The notes below the pieces were generated by a model. That model was not told the DNA's origin, searched no databases, and saw nothing but the letters and a program-made list of their open reading frames with translations. Positions 28,908 through 39,252 of a stretch of 64,000 nucleotides of DNA are shown in pieces. The translations under genes and the position numbers were made by a program. How positions within the stretch are numbered: position 1 is the stretch's first letter; each line of letters opens with the position of its first letter. This stretch comes from Halothiobacillus diazotrophicus (GTDB taxonomy: Bacteria; Pseudomonadota; Gammaproteobacteria; Halothiobacillales; Halothiobacillaceae). The stretch spans positions 1,550,001 to 1,614,000 of the forward strand of contig NZ_CP016027.1 of the NCBI RefSeq assembly GCF_001663815.1. The letters run 5' to 3'.

Positions 28908-29408
28908 TCACTCCAGCTTATCGAGAATGGCGTCGACCGCTTCCGGGGTCAGCCGCTCGTAATAGACATGATCGACCTGCATCATCGGTCCGCCATCACA
29001 GGCGGCGAGACACTCCTCCTCCACCTTGAGGAAGATCCGGCCGTCCGGGGTGGACTCGCCCATCTTGATCCCGAGCTTGCGCTCGCAATGGGCCACAATG
29101 TCATCCGCCCCCATCAGCGCGCAGGAAATGTTCGTGCAGATCGACACGTGGTGGCGACCGCAGGGCTTGGTTTCCAGCATGGAATAGAACGTGGCCACCT
29201 CGTACACGGAGATGGGCGGCAGACCGAGATACTCGGCCACGGCATCCATGAGTTCGGTCGTCAGGTAGCCGTTGTTCTGATGCTGGGTTTCCCGCAGGGC
29301 CGCCAGCAAGGCCGACTGCTTCTGCTCCGCCGGGTACTTACGCAGCCAATGATCGATCTCATGGCGCGTGTGCTCCGTCAGCAGTTCGATCTTGCTCGAT
29401 TTCATCAA
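28908..29408 (-). CDS. nuoE: NADH-quinone oxidoreductase subunit E
   Basis: NuoE is a 166-residue thioredoxin-fold subunit holding the N1a 2Fe-2S cluster. The four cysteines appear in [14 protein letters not shown] and [11 protein letters not shown]. It starts inside the last codon of nuoD (4-base ATGA overlap), so it is translationally coupled. Confidence 0.97.
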   Translation of the reverse strand: MMKSSKIELLTEHTRHEIDHWLRKYPAEQKQSALLAALRETQHQNNGYLTTELMDAVAEYLGLPPISVYEVATFYSMLETKPCGRHHVSICTNISCALMGADDIVAHCERKLGIKMGESTPDGRIFLKVEEECLAACDGGPMMQVDHVYYERLTPEAVDAILDKLE

Positions 29409-30658
29409 CGATCCACCTCACCAAATACAATGTCCTGGGTGCCAATGATGGCCACCACGTCCGCGAGCATGTGCCCCCGCGACATCTCGTCAAGCGCAGA
29501 GAGATGCGCGAAGCCGGGGGCGCGAATCTTCAGTCGATAGGGCTTGTTGGCCCCGTCGGACACGAGATAGATCCCGAACTCGCCCTTCGGATGCTCGACG
29601 GCGGCATAGGTCTCGCCCTCGGGCAGGCAATAACCCTCTGTGAACAGCTTGAAGTGGTGAATCAGCGATTCCATGTCGGCCTTCACTTCTTCACGACGCG
29701 GCGGTGCGATCTTGCGATCGTCGACCATCACGGGGCCGGGATTCTGGCGCAACCAGTCGATGCATTGCTTGATGATGCGGTTGGACTGGCGCATCTCCTC
29801 GACGCGGACGAGGTAACGGTCGTAGCAGTCACCCGTCACGCCGACCGGAATATCGAAATCGAGTTGATCGTAGACGGCATAGGGCTGCTTCTTGCGCAGA
29901 TCCCATTCCACACCGGAACCCCGCAGCATCGGGCCAGTAAATCCTAAGGCGATGGCCCGCTCGGGGCTCACGATGCCGATATCGACGGTCCGCTGTTTCC
30001 AGATCCGGTTGTCGGTCAGCAGCGTTTCATATTCGTCCACATAGGCGGGAAAGCGCGTGACGAAATCGTCGAGGAAGTCCAGCAACGAACCCTGACGGGC
30101 TTCGTTCATGCGTTTCACGTCGCGTTCGCTGTGCCACTGGGAGGGTTCGTACTGCGGCATCGAATCGGGCAGATCGCGGGCGACGCCGCCGGGGCGATAA
30201 TACGTTGCGTGCAGACGCGCACCGGAGACCGCTTCATAGCAGTCCATCAGGTCTTCGCGCTCGCGGAAGGCATAGAGGAAGACCGTCATCGCACCGATGT
30301 CGAGCGCGTGCGCGCCCAGCCAGAGCAGATGATTCAGAATGCGGGTGATCTCGTCGAACATCACGCGGATGTACTGGGCACGCTCTGGAATTTCCAGACC
30401 GACCAACTGCTCGATCGCACGCACATAGGCGTGCTCGTTGCACATCATCGACACGTAATCGAGGCGATCCATGTATCCGATCGACTGGTTGTAGGGCTTG
30501 CTCTCGGCCAGCTTCTCCGTACCGCGATGCAACAGCCCGATATGCGGATCGGCACGAACGATCGTCTCGCCGTCCATCTCCAGCACCAGGCGTAATACAC
30601 CGTGTGCCGAGGGGTGCTGCGGACCGAAGTTCAGGGTGTAATTCGCAATTTCCGGCAT
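29405..30658 (-). CDS. nuoD: NADH-quinone oxidoreductase subunit D
   Basis: NuoD is the 417-residue hydrogenase-like 49-kDa subunit that helps form the quinone site. Signatures are [44 protein letters not shown]-like [37 protein letters not shown] and [20 protein letters not shown]. It is a separate protein from NuoC, unlike the fused NuoCD of E. coli. Three bases separate it from nuoC. Confidence 0.98.
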   Translation of the reverse strand: MPEIANYTLNFGPQHPSAHGVLRLVLEMDGETIVRADPHIGLLHRGTEKLAESKPYNQSIGYMDRLDYVSMMCNEHAYVRAIEQLVGLEIPERAQYIRVMFDEITRILNHLLWLGAHALDIGAMTVFLYAFREREDLMDCYEAVSGARLHATYYRPGGVARDLPDSMPQYEPSQWHSERDVKRMNEARQGSLLDFLDDFVTRFPAYVDEYETLLTDNRIWKQRTVDIGIVSPERAIALGFTGPMLRGSGVEWDLRKKQPYAVYDQLDFDIPVGVTGDCYDRYLVRVEEMRQSNRIIKQCIDWLRQNPGPVMVDDRKIAPPRREEVKADMESLIHHFKLFTEGYCLPEGETYAAVEHPKGEFGIYLVSDGANKPYRLKIRAPGFAHLSALDEMSRGHMLADVVAIIGTQDIVFGEVDR

Positions 30659-30661
30659 GAC

Positions 30662-31390
30662 TTATTTACCCTTACGACCAATGTAGCGGCTGTCGTGCCG
30701 ATGCACCTTGGGCACCAACACACGCGGCTCGATGGAAACCGGCTCGTACACCACGCGATTCTTTTCCGGATCGAAACGCACCTCGACATGGCCGATCAGC
30801 GGAAAATCCTTGCGGAAGGGGTGCCCGACGAAGCCATAGTCAGTCAGCAGACGACGCAGATCCGGGTGATCATCGAACAGGATACCGAAGAGATCGAACG
30901 CCTCGCGCTCGAACCAGTTCACGGTCGGCCAGACGCGGACGACGGAAGGCACCACCGGCGCCGCATCATCGGCACAGGCAATACGCACCCGCACGCGCCA
31001 GTTGTGGGTATAGGAAAGCAGATGGGCCACGACGGCAAAGCGTGGGCGTCCGGAATTGCTGGGCTGCGCATCGTCTCCGAACTTCAATCGCGCGTTGCTC
31101 GCCGGCTCCACGCCGCGACTGTAGCCCGTGTAGGACACGCTTTCCTCGCCCGCCCACTCCTTCTGGCCATACTCGAGATAATCGATACCGCACAGATCGA
31201 TGCACTGATCAAACGCAGTGGATGGCGACTGAGCCAGCGTCGTGGCCACGGCCAGCCAGTTCTGCGCGGAAACGTCGATCGTGATTTCGTCCAACGCCAC
31301 GGTCAGATGATTGATCATGGCACCGAGCGTGGATTCCAGCGCCGGTTGCAATGCCGGATTGAGCCTTTGCTGCACAGTCATTACGGTCAT
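30662..31390 (-). CDS. nuoC: NADH-quinone oxidoreductase subunit C
   Basis: NuoC is the 30-kDa subunit (242 residues) that docks with NuoD. Family motifs are [47 protein letters not shown] and [21 protein letters not shown] segment of about 30 residues between the first two motifs ([18 protein letters not shown] region) is longer than in short NuoC proteins. An alternative ATG lies three codons downstream of the first one. Confidence 0.95.
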   Translation of the reverse strand: MTVMTVQQRLNPALQPALESTLGAMINHLTVALDEITIDVSAQNWLAVATTLAQSPSTAFDQCIDLCGIDYLEYGQKEWAGEESVSYTGYSRGVEPASNARLKFGDDAQPSNSGRPRFAVVAHLLSYTHNWRVRVRIACADDAAPVVPSVVRVWPTVNWFEREAFDLFGILFDDHPDLRRLLTDYGFVGHPFRKDFPLIGHVEVRFDPEKNRVVYEPVSIEPRVLVPKVHRHDSRYIGRKGK

Positions 31391-31416
31391 TTCACCCCAG
31401 GTTTACCGCAGTCCGA

Positions 31417-31896
31417 TTAACTGCGCGCGATCGTATTGGTACGGCGGATCTTGTTTTGTAACTGGATGATCCCGTAGAGCAAGGCTTCGGCGGTCGGCGG
31501 ACAGCCGGGTACATAGATATCGACCGGTACGATCCGGTCGCAGCCACGGACCACGGCGTAGGAATAGTGATAGTAGCCGCCGCCATTGGCGCAGGACCCC
31601 ATGGAAATCACCCAGCGCGGCTCAGCCATCTGATCGTACACCTTGCGCAAGGCAGGAGCCATCTTGTTGACCAGCGTACCCGCCACGATCATGACGTCCG
31701 ACTGGCGCGGACTCGGACGAAAGACGACACCGAAGCGGTCCAGGTCGTAACGTGCGGCACCGGCATGCATCATCTCGACCGCGCAACACGCCAGACCGAA
31801 CGTCATGGGCCAGAGTGATCCGGTTCGTGCCCAGTTGATCAGCTTGTCTGCCGTCGTGGTCACAAAACCTTTTTCAAATACACCTTCTATTCCCAT
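31417..31896 (-). CDS. nuoB: NADH-quinone oxidoreductase subunit B
   Basis: NuoB is the subunit that carries cluster N2, the final electron donor to quinone. From the ATG at 31896 it has 159 residues, starting [19 protein letters not shown]. Cluster ligands are in [30 protein letters not shown] and [20 protein letters not shown] seven bases before this ATG supports the start, which overlaps the end of nuoA by ten bases; an upstream in-frame GTG is less likely. Confidence 0.97.
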   Translation of the reverse strand: MGIEGVFEKGFVTTTADKLINWARTGSLWPMTFGLACCAVEMMHAGAARYDLDRFGVVFRPSPRQSDVMIVAGTLVNKMAPALRKVYDQMAEPRWVISMGSCANGGGYYHYSYAVVRGCDRIVPVDIYVPGCPPTAEALLYGIIQLQNKIRRTNTIARS

Positions 31897-32243
31897 TCCA
31901 AGGCCCCCTTCTTCCACTCGTAAATGAAGCCGACGACCAGCACACCCAGAAAGATCGCCATGGCAATCAGACCGAAATGGCCGATGTGATCCAGTGCCAC
32001 CGCCCAGGGGAATAGAAACGCAATTTCAAGATCAAAGATAATAAATAGAATGGCTACCAGATAATAACGGACATCGAACTTCATCCGGGCATCTTCAAAT
32101 GCCACGAAACCGCATTCGTACGCCGCGTTCTTGGCAGGATCCGGCCGCATGGGCGCAAGGATCTTACCCCCAAACAGCAACCCCAACGAAAACAGCACGG
32201 CCACACCGAAAAAAATCAGTATCGGAAGATAACCTTCAAGCAT
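31887..32243 (-). CDS. nuoA: NADH-quinone oxidoreductase subunit A
   Basis: NuoA is a 118-residue membrane subunit and the first gene of the 14-gene nuo operon. It has three helices, with PYECGF-like [20 protein letters not shown] and [15 protein letters not shown]-like [27 protein letters not shown] lies about seven bases before the ATG. About 118 bases separate it from the tRNA-Leu gene, which is transcribed in the same direction, so read-through from the tRNA promoter is possible. Confidence 0.97.
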   Translation of the reverse strand: MLEGYLPILIFFGVAVLFSLGLLFGGKILAPMRPDPAKNAAYECGFVAFEDARMKFDVRYYLVAILFIIFDLEIAFLFPWAVALDHIGHFGLIAMAIFLGVLVVGFIYEWKKGALEWE

Positions 32244-32361
32244 GGGGCAACCTCACCCGTTACAGAGCCAAACGTTTTGCTTTTTCGCACACAAACTGAA
32301 ACCCAGCACACAGTTTAGCCTGCGGACTGGCCCAATTCGATTGTACGTACATTTATATATT

Positions 32362-32446
32362 TGGTGCGGATGGTGGGACTCGAACCCACACAGCTTTCGC
32401 CACTACCCCCTCAAGATAGCGTGTCTACCAATTCCACCACATCCGC
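32362..32446 (-). tRNA. leuU: tRNA-Leu(GAG)
   Basis: The 85-base class II tRNA is on the minus strand. The acceptor stem GCGGATG / CATCCGC is followed by ACCA, so CCA is encoded. The D-arm reads GGTGGAATTGGTAGACACGC, the anticodon loop CTTGAGG gives GAG, a long variable arm (TAGTGGCGAAAGCTGTG) follows, and the T-arm is GGGTTCGAGTCCC. The place just after secG matches leuU of E. coli. Confidence 0.97.
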
Positions 32447-32503
32447 TAAATTTGCGCCGGCAGGAACCGCATCGTCACGATGCCTGCCTGGCCTCGCCCA
32501 AAG

Positions 32504-32932
32504 TTACTTACCGGGCACATCCGCAGGTTTTGGTTGATCACCTGACTGACTACTGGCCGGCGCGCCCCCGCTGATCGTGGATGGCACGTCAGCCGGTTTG
32601 CCTTTGGATACTGGAGCAGGGTTGACCGATACAGGCGCCCCACCCGTTGCTGGTTCCGTCTTTGAAACGGGCACAGAATTTACCACGCTTATGGTGTTGT
32701 GTGAAGCGTTAATGACATACGCCAGCAACAAGCTGGTCGCGAAAAAGCCCACGACAATCCACCCGGTCATTTTCTGCAGAAAAGTCGCCGCGCCGCGTGC
32801 ACCGAATACGGTGCCGGATGACCCGGAACCGAACGCTGCTCCGGCATCCGCGCCCTTTCCATGCTGAATCAGCACGAGTCCGATCAGGGACAGCCCCAAC
32901 AGTACATGCACGATCAAAATCAATGTTTGCAT
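32504..32932 (-). CDS. secG: preprotein translocase subunit SecG
   Basis: SecG is a small membrane subunit of the SecYEG channel. The protein has about 142 residues from the ATG at 32932. It has two helices (MQTLILIVHVLLGLSLIGLV and VGFFATSLLLAYVI) around the conserved IQHGKGADAGAAFGSGSSGT loop. A long Ser/Pro/Lys-rich tail (about 60 residues, with repeated PVSK and KPADVP) is cytoplasmic and of unknown use. The ATG overlaps the tpiA stop by one base (TAATG). Confidence 0.95.
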   Translation of the reverse strand: MQTLILIVHVLLGLSLIGLVLIQHGKGADAGAAFGSGSSGTVFGARGAATFLQKMTGWIVVGFFATSLLLAYVINASHNTISVVNSVPVSKTEPATGGAPVSVNPAPVSKGKPADVPSTISGGAPASSQSGDQPKPADVPGK

Positions 32933-33702
32933 TACGATGCTCTCAACGAGCCGGCAGCGGCTCGACAAATAACCAAAAAATCTTCCGCGGTCAGCGAGGC
33001 GCCACCAATCAACCCACCGTCAATGTCCGGCTGAGCGAAGAGGATGGCCGCGTTGCCCGGCTTGATGGATCCGCCGTACTGGATACGCACAGACTCTGCG
33101 ATTGCAGGACTGTAGGCCGCAAGCTGCGCCCGAATGGAGGCATGCATCGCCTGGGCCTGCTCCGGCGATGCCGTCTGCCCGGTACCGATTGCCCAAACAG
33201 GCTCGTAGGCCACGATGACCCGCTCAAATGCCTGAATACCGACGGCCGCCACGACCGCCTCGATCTGGGCACCCACGACCGCATTCATCTTGCCCGCCTG
33301 ACGCTCTTCCAGCGTCTCGCCGACGCACACCACCGGGGTCAATCCGGCCGCCAGGGCCTTCTGGGTCTTGCGACCGACCACCTCGTTGGTTTCACCGAAC
33401 AGGGTACGCCGTTCGGAATGCCCCACCAGCACGTACTGACAGCCGACATCGCGAATCATTTCGGCTGAGACCTCGCCGGTATAGGCACCGGTATCGTACT
33501 CGGCACAGGACTGCGCGCCCACGCCCAGACCCGCGCCAGCCACTTGCGCGACCACCTGGGGAATGTATACGAACGGCGGGCAAACCCCGATATCGATATC
33601 CTTCAATTCCGGGCGCACCGCCTCGATATCGGCAACCAGGCGATCAGCCATTGCCCGGGTGCCATTCAGTTTCCAGTTCCCAATTACGATCGGTGTCCGC
33701 AT
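32932..33702 (-). CDS. tpiA: triosephosphate isomerase
   Basis: TpiA interconverts dihydroxyacetone phosphate and glyceraldehyde 3-phosphate in glycolysis, gluconeogenesis and the Calvin cycle. It is 256 residues, the usual length. Catalytic residues are visible: Lys in IGNWKLNG, His in YVLVGHSERR and Glu in VIVAYEPVWAIGTG. The phosphate-binding end reads IQYGGSIKPGNA. Placement between glmM and secG is common in Pseudomonas and relatives. Confidence 0.98.
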   Translation of the reverse strand: MRTPIVIGNWKLNGTRAMADRLVADIEAVRPELKDIDIGVCPPFVYIPQVVAQVAGAGLGVGAQSCAEYDTGAYTGEVSAEMIRDVGCQYVLVGHSERRTLFGETNEVVGRKTQKALAAGLTPVVCVGETLEERQAGKMNAVVGAQIEAVVAAVGIQAFERVIVAYEPVWAIGTGQTASPEQAQAMHASIRAQLAAYSPAIAESVRIQYGGSIKPGNAAILFAQPDIDGGLIGGASLTAEDFLVICRAAAGSLRAS

Positions 33703-33859
33703 GCCGTCTCTATTCCCGTTGACCTATGTTCTTTCAACGCTCGTGGTCAAGACCCGTCACCCAAATAGGATCGTTCCTGCCAAAAGGCCGACAAGGTTAC
33801 TTGTCCGGGCCATTTAAATCAATCCTTGCCACGGGCCGACATCGTTCAGCACCTGCCGG

Positions 33860-35191
33860 TCAGGGCGCAGCAATCTCGCGCACAACCGCCGCCAGGTCCT
33901 CGGCATGCCGCGCCACTTCGTCGGCATGCTCCCCTTCCACCATCACGCGAATCAGCGGCTCGGTACCCGACGCACGCAACAGCACCCGCCCGGAAGCGCC
34001 CATGGCCTGCTCCACCTGACGCACCGCCGCACGCATCCGCGGGTCTTCCAAATCGACTTTCTGCTCCGTACGCACATTGACCAGCGTTTGCGGATAGATC
34101 CGCACCGCAGACGCCAACTCACGAAGACTCTTCTGTTCGTGCCGCATTGCCGCCAGCACCTGCAGCGCGGCGATAATGCCATCCCCGGTCGTGTGACGAT
34201 CCAGACAAAGAATATGCCCGGACGACTCCCCGCCCAACAACCAGCCCTGCTGCTTGAGCACCTCGTGCACATATCGATCCCCGACGCGCGCACGAATGAA
34301 AGGCAGGGAAAGCCGCTCGATCGCCAACTCAAGGCCGAGATTGCTCATCTGAGTCCCCACCACGCCACCGCGATACCCCAATCGGTTCTTGCGATCCGCA
34401 GCGATGATGTACAGCAGGATATCCCCGTCGAGCACCCGCCCATCGGCATCGATCATGATGACCCGATCGCCATCCCCATCGAGCGCAATACCGAGATCGG
34501 CCCGATGCACAGCCACCGCACGCTGCAAAGCCCCCGGGTCCGTCGAACCGACCCCGTCGTTGATATTCAGTCCGTCAGGCTCCGTTCCCATGCGGATCAC
34601 CTGCGCACCCAGCTCCATGAAGACACGCGGCGCAACCTGATAGGCCGCACCGTGGGCACAATCGACCACAATCTTGAGATTTGCCAGCGAGAGGCCGATA
34701 TCGACCGTACTCTTGCAAAACTCGATGTATCGACCGCCTGCGTCATCAATCCGCTGCGCCTTGCCCAACGCCGCAGGTTCCGCCACCGTCATCGGCTCTC
34801 CGAGCAGTCGCTCGATTTCCGCTTCGATCGAATCGGGTAGTTTTTCACCGGTCGCGGAAAAGAACTTGACCCCGTTATCCTGAAACGGATTATGCGACGC
34901 GCTGATTACCACACCGGCCGATCCGCGCAAGGTTCTGGTGAGATAGGCGATTGCCGGTGTCGGCATGGGCCCCAGGAGACGAACGTCGACGCCCGCAGCG
35001 GAGAAACCGGCCTCCAGCGCCGACTCGAACATGTACCCCGAGATGCGGGTATCCTTACCGATCAGCACGCGGCGGCGTCCGTCCTGACCCAACACCATAC
35101 CTGCCGCCCATCCCAGTTTCAGGACAAACTCGGGCGTCATCGGCCACTGGCCCACGGCACCGCGAACCCCATCCGTACCAAAAGTCTTCAT
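33860..35191 (-). CDS. glmM: phosphoglucosamine mutase
   Basis: GlmM converts glucosamine-6-phosphate to glucosamine-1-phosphate for UDP-GlcNAc, the precursor of peptidoglycan and LPS. It has 443 residues. The N-terminus [10 protein letters not shown], the phosphoserine loop [18 protein letters not shown], the metal site [25 protein letters not shown] and the phosphate-binding [15 protein letters not shown] are all present. The ATG at 35191 has AGGGG just upstream. The gene normally follows folP; here a cytochrome c gene separates the two. Confidence 0.97.
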   Translation of the reverse strand: MKTFGTDGVRGAVGQWPMTPEFVLKLGWAAGMVLGQDGRRRVLIGKDTRISGYMFESALEAGFSAAGVDVRLLGPMPTPAIAYLTRTLRGSAGVVISASHNPFQDNGVKFFSATGEKLPDSIEAEIERLLGEPMTVAEPAALGKAQRIDDAGGRYIEFCKSTVDIGLSLANLKIVVDCAHGAAYQVAPRVFMELGAQVIRMGTEPDGLNINDGVGSTDPGALQRAVAVHRADLGIALDGDGDRVIMIDADGRVLDGDILLYIIAADRKNRLGYRGGVVGTQMSNLGLELAIERLSLPFIRARVGDRYVHEVLKQQGWLLGGESSGHILCLDRHTTGDGIIAALQVLAAMRHEQKSLRELASAVRIYPQTLVNVRTEQKVDLEDPRMRAAVRQVEQAMGASGRVLLRASGTEPLIRVMVEGEHADEVARHAEDLAAVVREIAAP

Positions 35192-35317
35192 TCCACCCCT
35201 CATCTGTGCTGGTCACGGGCATCCAATGCAGGCCACCCGTTCAAATCGGGGCCTATTGAACACCGCCAGCAAATTTCTGTCGACACATAAAGCCCAATAC
35301 AGCGTGAATGCGCCCAC

Positions 35318-35341
35318 AAAAAAACCGCCTTTCGGCGGCTT
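35318..35341 (-). terminator. Rho-independent terminator downstream of the cytochrome c gene
   Basis: On the minus strand AAGCCGCC pairs with GGCGGTTT around loop GAAA, followed by a run of T residues (about 35317-35324 on the plus strand is A-rich). It separates the cytochrome gene from glmM. Confidence 0.85.
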
Positions 35342-35382
35342 CTCTGGATGCCTGCCCGCCGATCGACGACGGGCCATCGGAA

Positions 35383-36093
35383 TCACTCGGTCTGACGCAT
35401 GCTGTTGTTCGCGTCCGGATTGTTCATCTGGGACACATAAGCCGCAACATCACGAATTTCGTCCGGAGTCAGGTACTTCGCCTGCGCGTTCATGACATAG
35501 GAGTAAGGGCCCAATTGCTGACCCTTCTTGTACATCTCCAGCATGGAGCTGACCGCTGAGGCCGGCATGCCAGCCAGCTTGGGTGCATTCAGCAGCTTGC
35601 CGCCTTCACCGTTTGCACCGTGACACACGGCGCAGGAAGAGAACAAGGCATGACCGAAGCCGATGTTCGCATCCGCCATGACCATGGCAGGCGCAGCCTT
35701 GGGCGCAGGGGCTGCAGCCGGGGCCGCGGCCGCACTTGAACCACCACCCAACGTGGCGATGTACGCGGCGAGATCGGCGATATCTGTCGGAGACAGACCT
35801 GCAGCCTGCGGCGCCATGGTGCTGTAGCGCGCACCGCCCAGGTTATGCTTCTGCAGGTAGGCCTTGTCGCCCTTGTGGAAGGCGGTCAGAATCGCTTCCG
35901 CATCGGCGGCACTCAGATGCGTGAGCGCCGGAAACGCCCCGCCATTGCCCTTGCCATCCGCACCATGACAGGCTGCGCAAGTCGCGAACTTTGTCTTGCC
36001 TGCAGCAGCATCACCAGCAGCCATTGATACCAACGGCTGAACCATCAAACCACCCAGCGCAACGGCCAGCAGCGTACGACGCATCATCTTCAT
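35383..36093 (-). CDS. di-haem cytochrome c (two class I domains)
   Basis: This is a 236-residue periplasmic cytochrome of the c4/c553 type. A signal peptide (MKMMRRTLLAVALGGLMVQP, cleavage near SMAAG) is followed by two haem domains, each with CXXCH: CAACHGADGKGNGG and CAVCHGANGEGGK. A linker rich in Ala and Pro (APAAAPAPKAAPA) joins the domains. Each domain has later Met candidates as the axial ligand (for example YSTMAPQAAGLSP). Such proteins shuttle electrons to cytochrome c oxidases or peroxidases. The ATG at 36093 has GAGAG upstream. The gene sits between folP and glmM and has its own terminator, so it is probably an insertion with independent control. Confidence 0.88.
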   Translation of the reverse strand: MKMMRRTLLAVALGGLMVQPLVSMAAGDAAAGKTKFATCAACHGADGKGNGGAFPALTHLSAADAEAILTAFHKGDKAYLQKHNLGGARYSTMAPQAAGLSPTDIADLAAYIATLGGGSSAAAAPAAAPAPKAAPAMVMADANIGFGHALFSSCAVCHGANGEGGKLLNAPKLAGMPASAVSSMLEMYKKGQQLGPYSYVMNAQAKYLTPDEIRDVAAYVSQMNNPDANNSMRQTE

Positions 36094-36324
36094 GTTTACT
36101 CTCTCATTATAATCATTGAAATTTAACCACGTTTGCGACGGCATCACCGCAAGGAGCGCCCACAAGCAAACGCGTCAATCCAAATACCCCGCCGCGTAAA
36201 ATATCAGAAAACACTAATTCTGAACAAACCAATGCGACTTATGCGGCAATAAGTAAATAGATGGTAGCTCATTTTCCCCGGAAAATACCCACACGGATCA
36301 CCGGGAGCCATTCGTCCGTCCGGG

Positions 36325-37185
36325 TCAACCTTGCCGAGTTTCCATCATGGCGGAAAATAAGCGGCAGGCATCCCGCGTCGCGGCAACGTCATGGACTCGA
36401 ACGACCCGAGCCCCCCGATCGATCGCCAATACCGCCAGGGCGACACTGCCCGCCATGCGATCCGACACCGATCGCCCCGTGATCTCGCCGATCATCCGCT
36501 TACGGGAAAGGCCAACCAACACCGGAAAGCCCAACCGATTCACTTCGGACAAACGGTCGAGAAGCCGCAGGTTTTGCTCGGTATTCTTCGCAAAACCAAA
36601 ACCGGGATCGATGAGGATTTTATCCCTGGGAATTCCGGCATCGATTGCCAGATCGATTCGAGCCCGGAGCTCATCGATCACTTCCCGCACCAGATCCTCG
36701 TAATGGGCATGGTCGGCCATGGTACCCGGCTCACCACGCATGTGCATGAGGCAGACGGCCGCATCATGATCGCGGACGGCAGCGGCGGCAGCGGCCAGGG
36801 CGCCCGGCCGAGCCAGCGCCCGAACGTCGTTGATGAGCGACGCACCTGCCCGCACCGCTTCGGTCATGACCCACGGATCACTGGTATCCACGGAGAGAGG
36901 CACATCGACATGACGCACGATCGCCTCGATCACCGGCACGACGCGATCCAGCTCCTCATCCGCACCGAGGGGGACTGCACCCGGACGCGTCGACTCACCG
37001 CCGATATCGAGGATGTCTGCGCCATCGGCAACCATCCGCCGGGCCGCATCGACCACCCGGTCGACATCCAGCCGATCTGCCAAAAAAAAACGCCCCCCGT
37101 CCGAAAAGGAATCCGGGGTGACGTTCAGAATACCCATGATCAACGGGCGCGGTGCGGCCGATAGTTGCCGCATCAAGTCAGACAT
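36325..37185 (-). CDS. folP: dihydropteroate synthase
   Basis: FolP condenses p-aminobenzoate with hydroxymethyl-dihydropterin pyrophosphate in folate synthesis and is the target of sulfonamides. It has 286 residues. Signatures are PLIMGILNVTPDSFSDGGRF, ADILDIGGESTRPGA, PLSVDTSDPWV, LINDVRAL, ILIDPGFGFAKNTEQNL and the C-terminal RVHDVAATRDACR. It starts nine bases after ftsH ends, as in the usual ftsH-folP-glmM order. Confidence 0.97.
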   Translation of the reverse strand: MSDLMRQLSAAPRPLIMGILNVTPDSFSDGGRFFLADRLDVDRVVDAARRMVADGADILDIGGESTRPGAVPLGADEELDRVVPVIEAIVRHVDVPLSVDTSDPWVMTEAVRAGASLINDVRALARPGALAAAAAAVRDHDAAVCLMHMRGEPGTMADHAHYEDLVREVIDELRARIDLAIDAGIPRDKILIDPGFGFAKNTEQNLRLLDRLSEVNRLGFPVLVGLSRKRMIGEITGRSVSDRMAGSVALAVLAIDRGARVVRVHDVAATRDACRLFSAMMETRQG

Positions 37186-37194
37186 CGCAAGCGC

Positions 37195-39189
37195 TTAATG
37201 CGAGTTGGCCGCCCCGCCGCCGACCGGTCCACCTGCGGCATTGATGCCACCGCTACCGGTCTTCGACGCATCCGACTCGTCGGTCGTCGTATCGGACGCC
37301 GACTCGTCCACCCCCACCCCGCCTGTGGGCGGATTGCTGGAGGATGCCGAATCGGAACCCTGCCCCCAGTCCGCAGGTTCACGCACCGGGCGACGCGCCA
37401 TCAGATCATCGATCTGGCCGAGATCGATGGTTTCGTACTTCATCAACGCTTCGGCCATGGCATGCAGGATGTCGATATTGTCGGTGAGCATCTGGTGGCA
37501 GCGCTGGTAGTTGCGATCGATGATATCGCGCATCTCCGCGTCGATGACGCTTGCCGTGGTATCCGACACGTTGCTGCCCGGCACCGACCGACCGAACATC
37601 ATTTCTCCATCTTCTTCCGAATAGGCCAGCGTACCGAGTTTGTCGGACATGCCCCACTTGGTCACCATGTTCCGGGCGATTTCCGTGGCGCGCTCGATAT
37701 CGTTGGACGCACCCGTGGTCACGGCTTCGGCCCCAAAGATCAGTTCCTCGGCAATCCGTCCGCCGAACAGGCTGGAAATATTGGATTCCAGCTTGCGCTT
37801 GGAATAGCTGTACCGATCCTGATCCGGCAGGAACATGGTGACGCCCAATGCGCGACCACGCGGAATGATCGATACCTTGTACACGGGATCATGCTCGGGC
37901 ACCAGGCGACCAACGATGGCGTGCCCGGCCTCGTGGTAGGCCGTCAGTTTCTTCTCCGCCTCGCTCATCACCATGGACTTGCGTTCGGCGCCCATGATGA
38001 TCTTGTCCTTGGCGCGCTCCAGATCCGCCATCACGACTTCAGACTTGTTGGCCCGGGCCGCAAAGAGCGCCGCCTCGTTGACGAGGTTCGCCAGATCCGC
38101 GCCGGAGAAGCCCGGCGTACCGCGCGCCAGCAGGTTCGGATTGATGTCCGGCGCCGCGGGCACCTTGCGCAGATGCACCTTGAGAATCTGCTCGCGACCG
38201 CGTACGTCCGGCAGACCCACGATCACCTGGCGATCGAAACGGCCCGGCCGCAGCAGCGCCTTGTCCAGCACGTCGGGACGGTTGGTGGCCGCGATGATGA
38301 TGACGCCCTCGTTACCTTCGAAGCCGTCCATCTCGACCAGCAACTGGTTCAGCGTCTGCTCGCGTTCGTCATGACCGCCACCCATGCCGGAACCACGGTG
38401 ACGACCGACTGCGTCGATCTCGTCGATGAAGATGATGCAGGGCGCCTGCTTCTTCGCCTGTTCGAACATATCGCGCACCCGGGAAGCACCCACGCCCACG
38501 AACATTTCGACGAAATCCGAGCCGGAAATCGTGAAGAACGGTACCTTGGCCTCGCCAGCCACAGCCTTGGCGAGCAGGGTCTTGCCAGTACCCGGCGGGC
38601 CAACCATCAGCACGCCGCGCGGCACACGGCCGCCCAGGCGCTGGAATTTGCCCGGATCGCGCAGGAACTCGACCAGCTCGACCACATCGGCTTTCGCCTC
38701 GTCGGCACCGGCCACGTCGCTGAACGTCACCTTGACCTGATCCTCACCCAGCAGACGGGCCTTGGACTTGCCGAAGCTCATCGCACCGCGACCGCCGCCA
38801 CCCTGCATCTGGCGCATGAAGAACACCCAGATACCGATCAGCAACAGGAACGGGAACCACTGGATGAAGATGGTCATCAGCAGAGAGGGACGTTCCGGCG
38901 GCACGGCATTGATCTTGACGTTGTTGTTCAACAGATCGCCGATCATCGCGCGGTTGTCGGTTTCCGGACTGTAGGTCTCGAAACGCGCACCCGAACTGGT
39001 TTTTCCATGGATGGTCCGACCTTCGATCACCACAGAATCGATGCTACCGCCCTTCACATCGCTCAGGAACTGCGAATAGCTCATCGGCTGGGCGGACGTC
39101 GAACGGCTGTTGAAGCTGTTGAACACCGTCATCAGCACCACAGCGATCACCACCCAGACCAGGACATTCTTGGTTAAATCGTTCAACAC
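37195..39189 (-). CDS. ftsH: ATP-dependent zinc metalloprotease FtsH
   Basis: FtsH is the membrane AAA+ protease that degrades misfolded membrane proteins and regulators. From the chosen start it has about 664 residues. Two N-terminal helices ([19 protein letters not shown] and [19 protein letters not shown]) flank a periplasmic domain. The AAA module has Walker [18 protein letters not shown], Walker [17 protein letters not shown] and the second region of homology. The protease site is HEAGH with a downstream acidic ligand in the zinc domain. The Ser/Gly/Asp-rich tail is unusually long. The start is uncertain: GTG at 39204 has no ribosome site, while AGAGGTGG lies just before GTG at 39189 and TTG at 39186. 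Confidence 0.97.
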   Translation of the reverse strand: MLNDLTKNVLVWVVIAVVLMTVFNSFNSRSTSAQPMSYSQFLSDVKGGSIDSVVIEGRTIHGKTSSGARFETYSPETDNRAMIGDLLNNNVKINAVPPERPSLLMTIFIQWFPFLLLIGIWVFFMRQMQGGGGRGAMSFGKSKARLLGEDQVKVTFSDVAGADEAKADVVELVEFLRDPGKFQRLGGRVPRGVLMVGPPGTGKTLLAKAVAGEAKVPFFTISGSDFVEMFVGVGASRVRDMFEQAKKQAPCIIFIDEIDAVGRHRGSGMGGGHDEREQTLNQLLVEMDGFEGNEGVIIIAATNRPDVLDKALLRPGRFDRQVIVGLPDVRGREQILKVHLRKVPAAPDINPNLLARGTPGFSGADLANLVNEAALFAARANKSEVVMADLERAKDKIIMGAERKSMVMSEAEKKLTAYHEAGHAIVGRLVPEHDPVYKVSIIPRGRALGVTMFLPDQDRYSYSKRKLESNISSLFGGRIAEELIFGAEAVTTGASNDIERATEIARNMVTKWGMSDKLGTLAYSEEDGEMMFGRSVPGSNVSDTTASVIDAEMRDIIDRNYQRCHQMLTDNIDILHAMAEALMKYETIDLGQIDDLMARRPVREPADWGQGSDSASSSNPPTGGVGVDESASDTTTDESDASKTGSGGINAAGGPVGGGAANSH

Positions 39190-39252
39190 GCCACCTCTGC
39201 TCACAATCGATGGGGATGTAATACCCCCATCAGAAAATTCTTAAAACCAACC

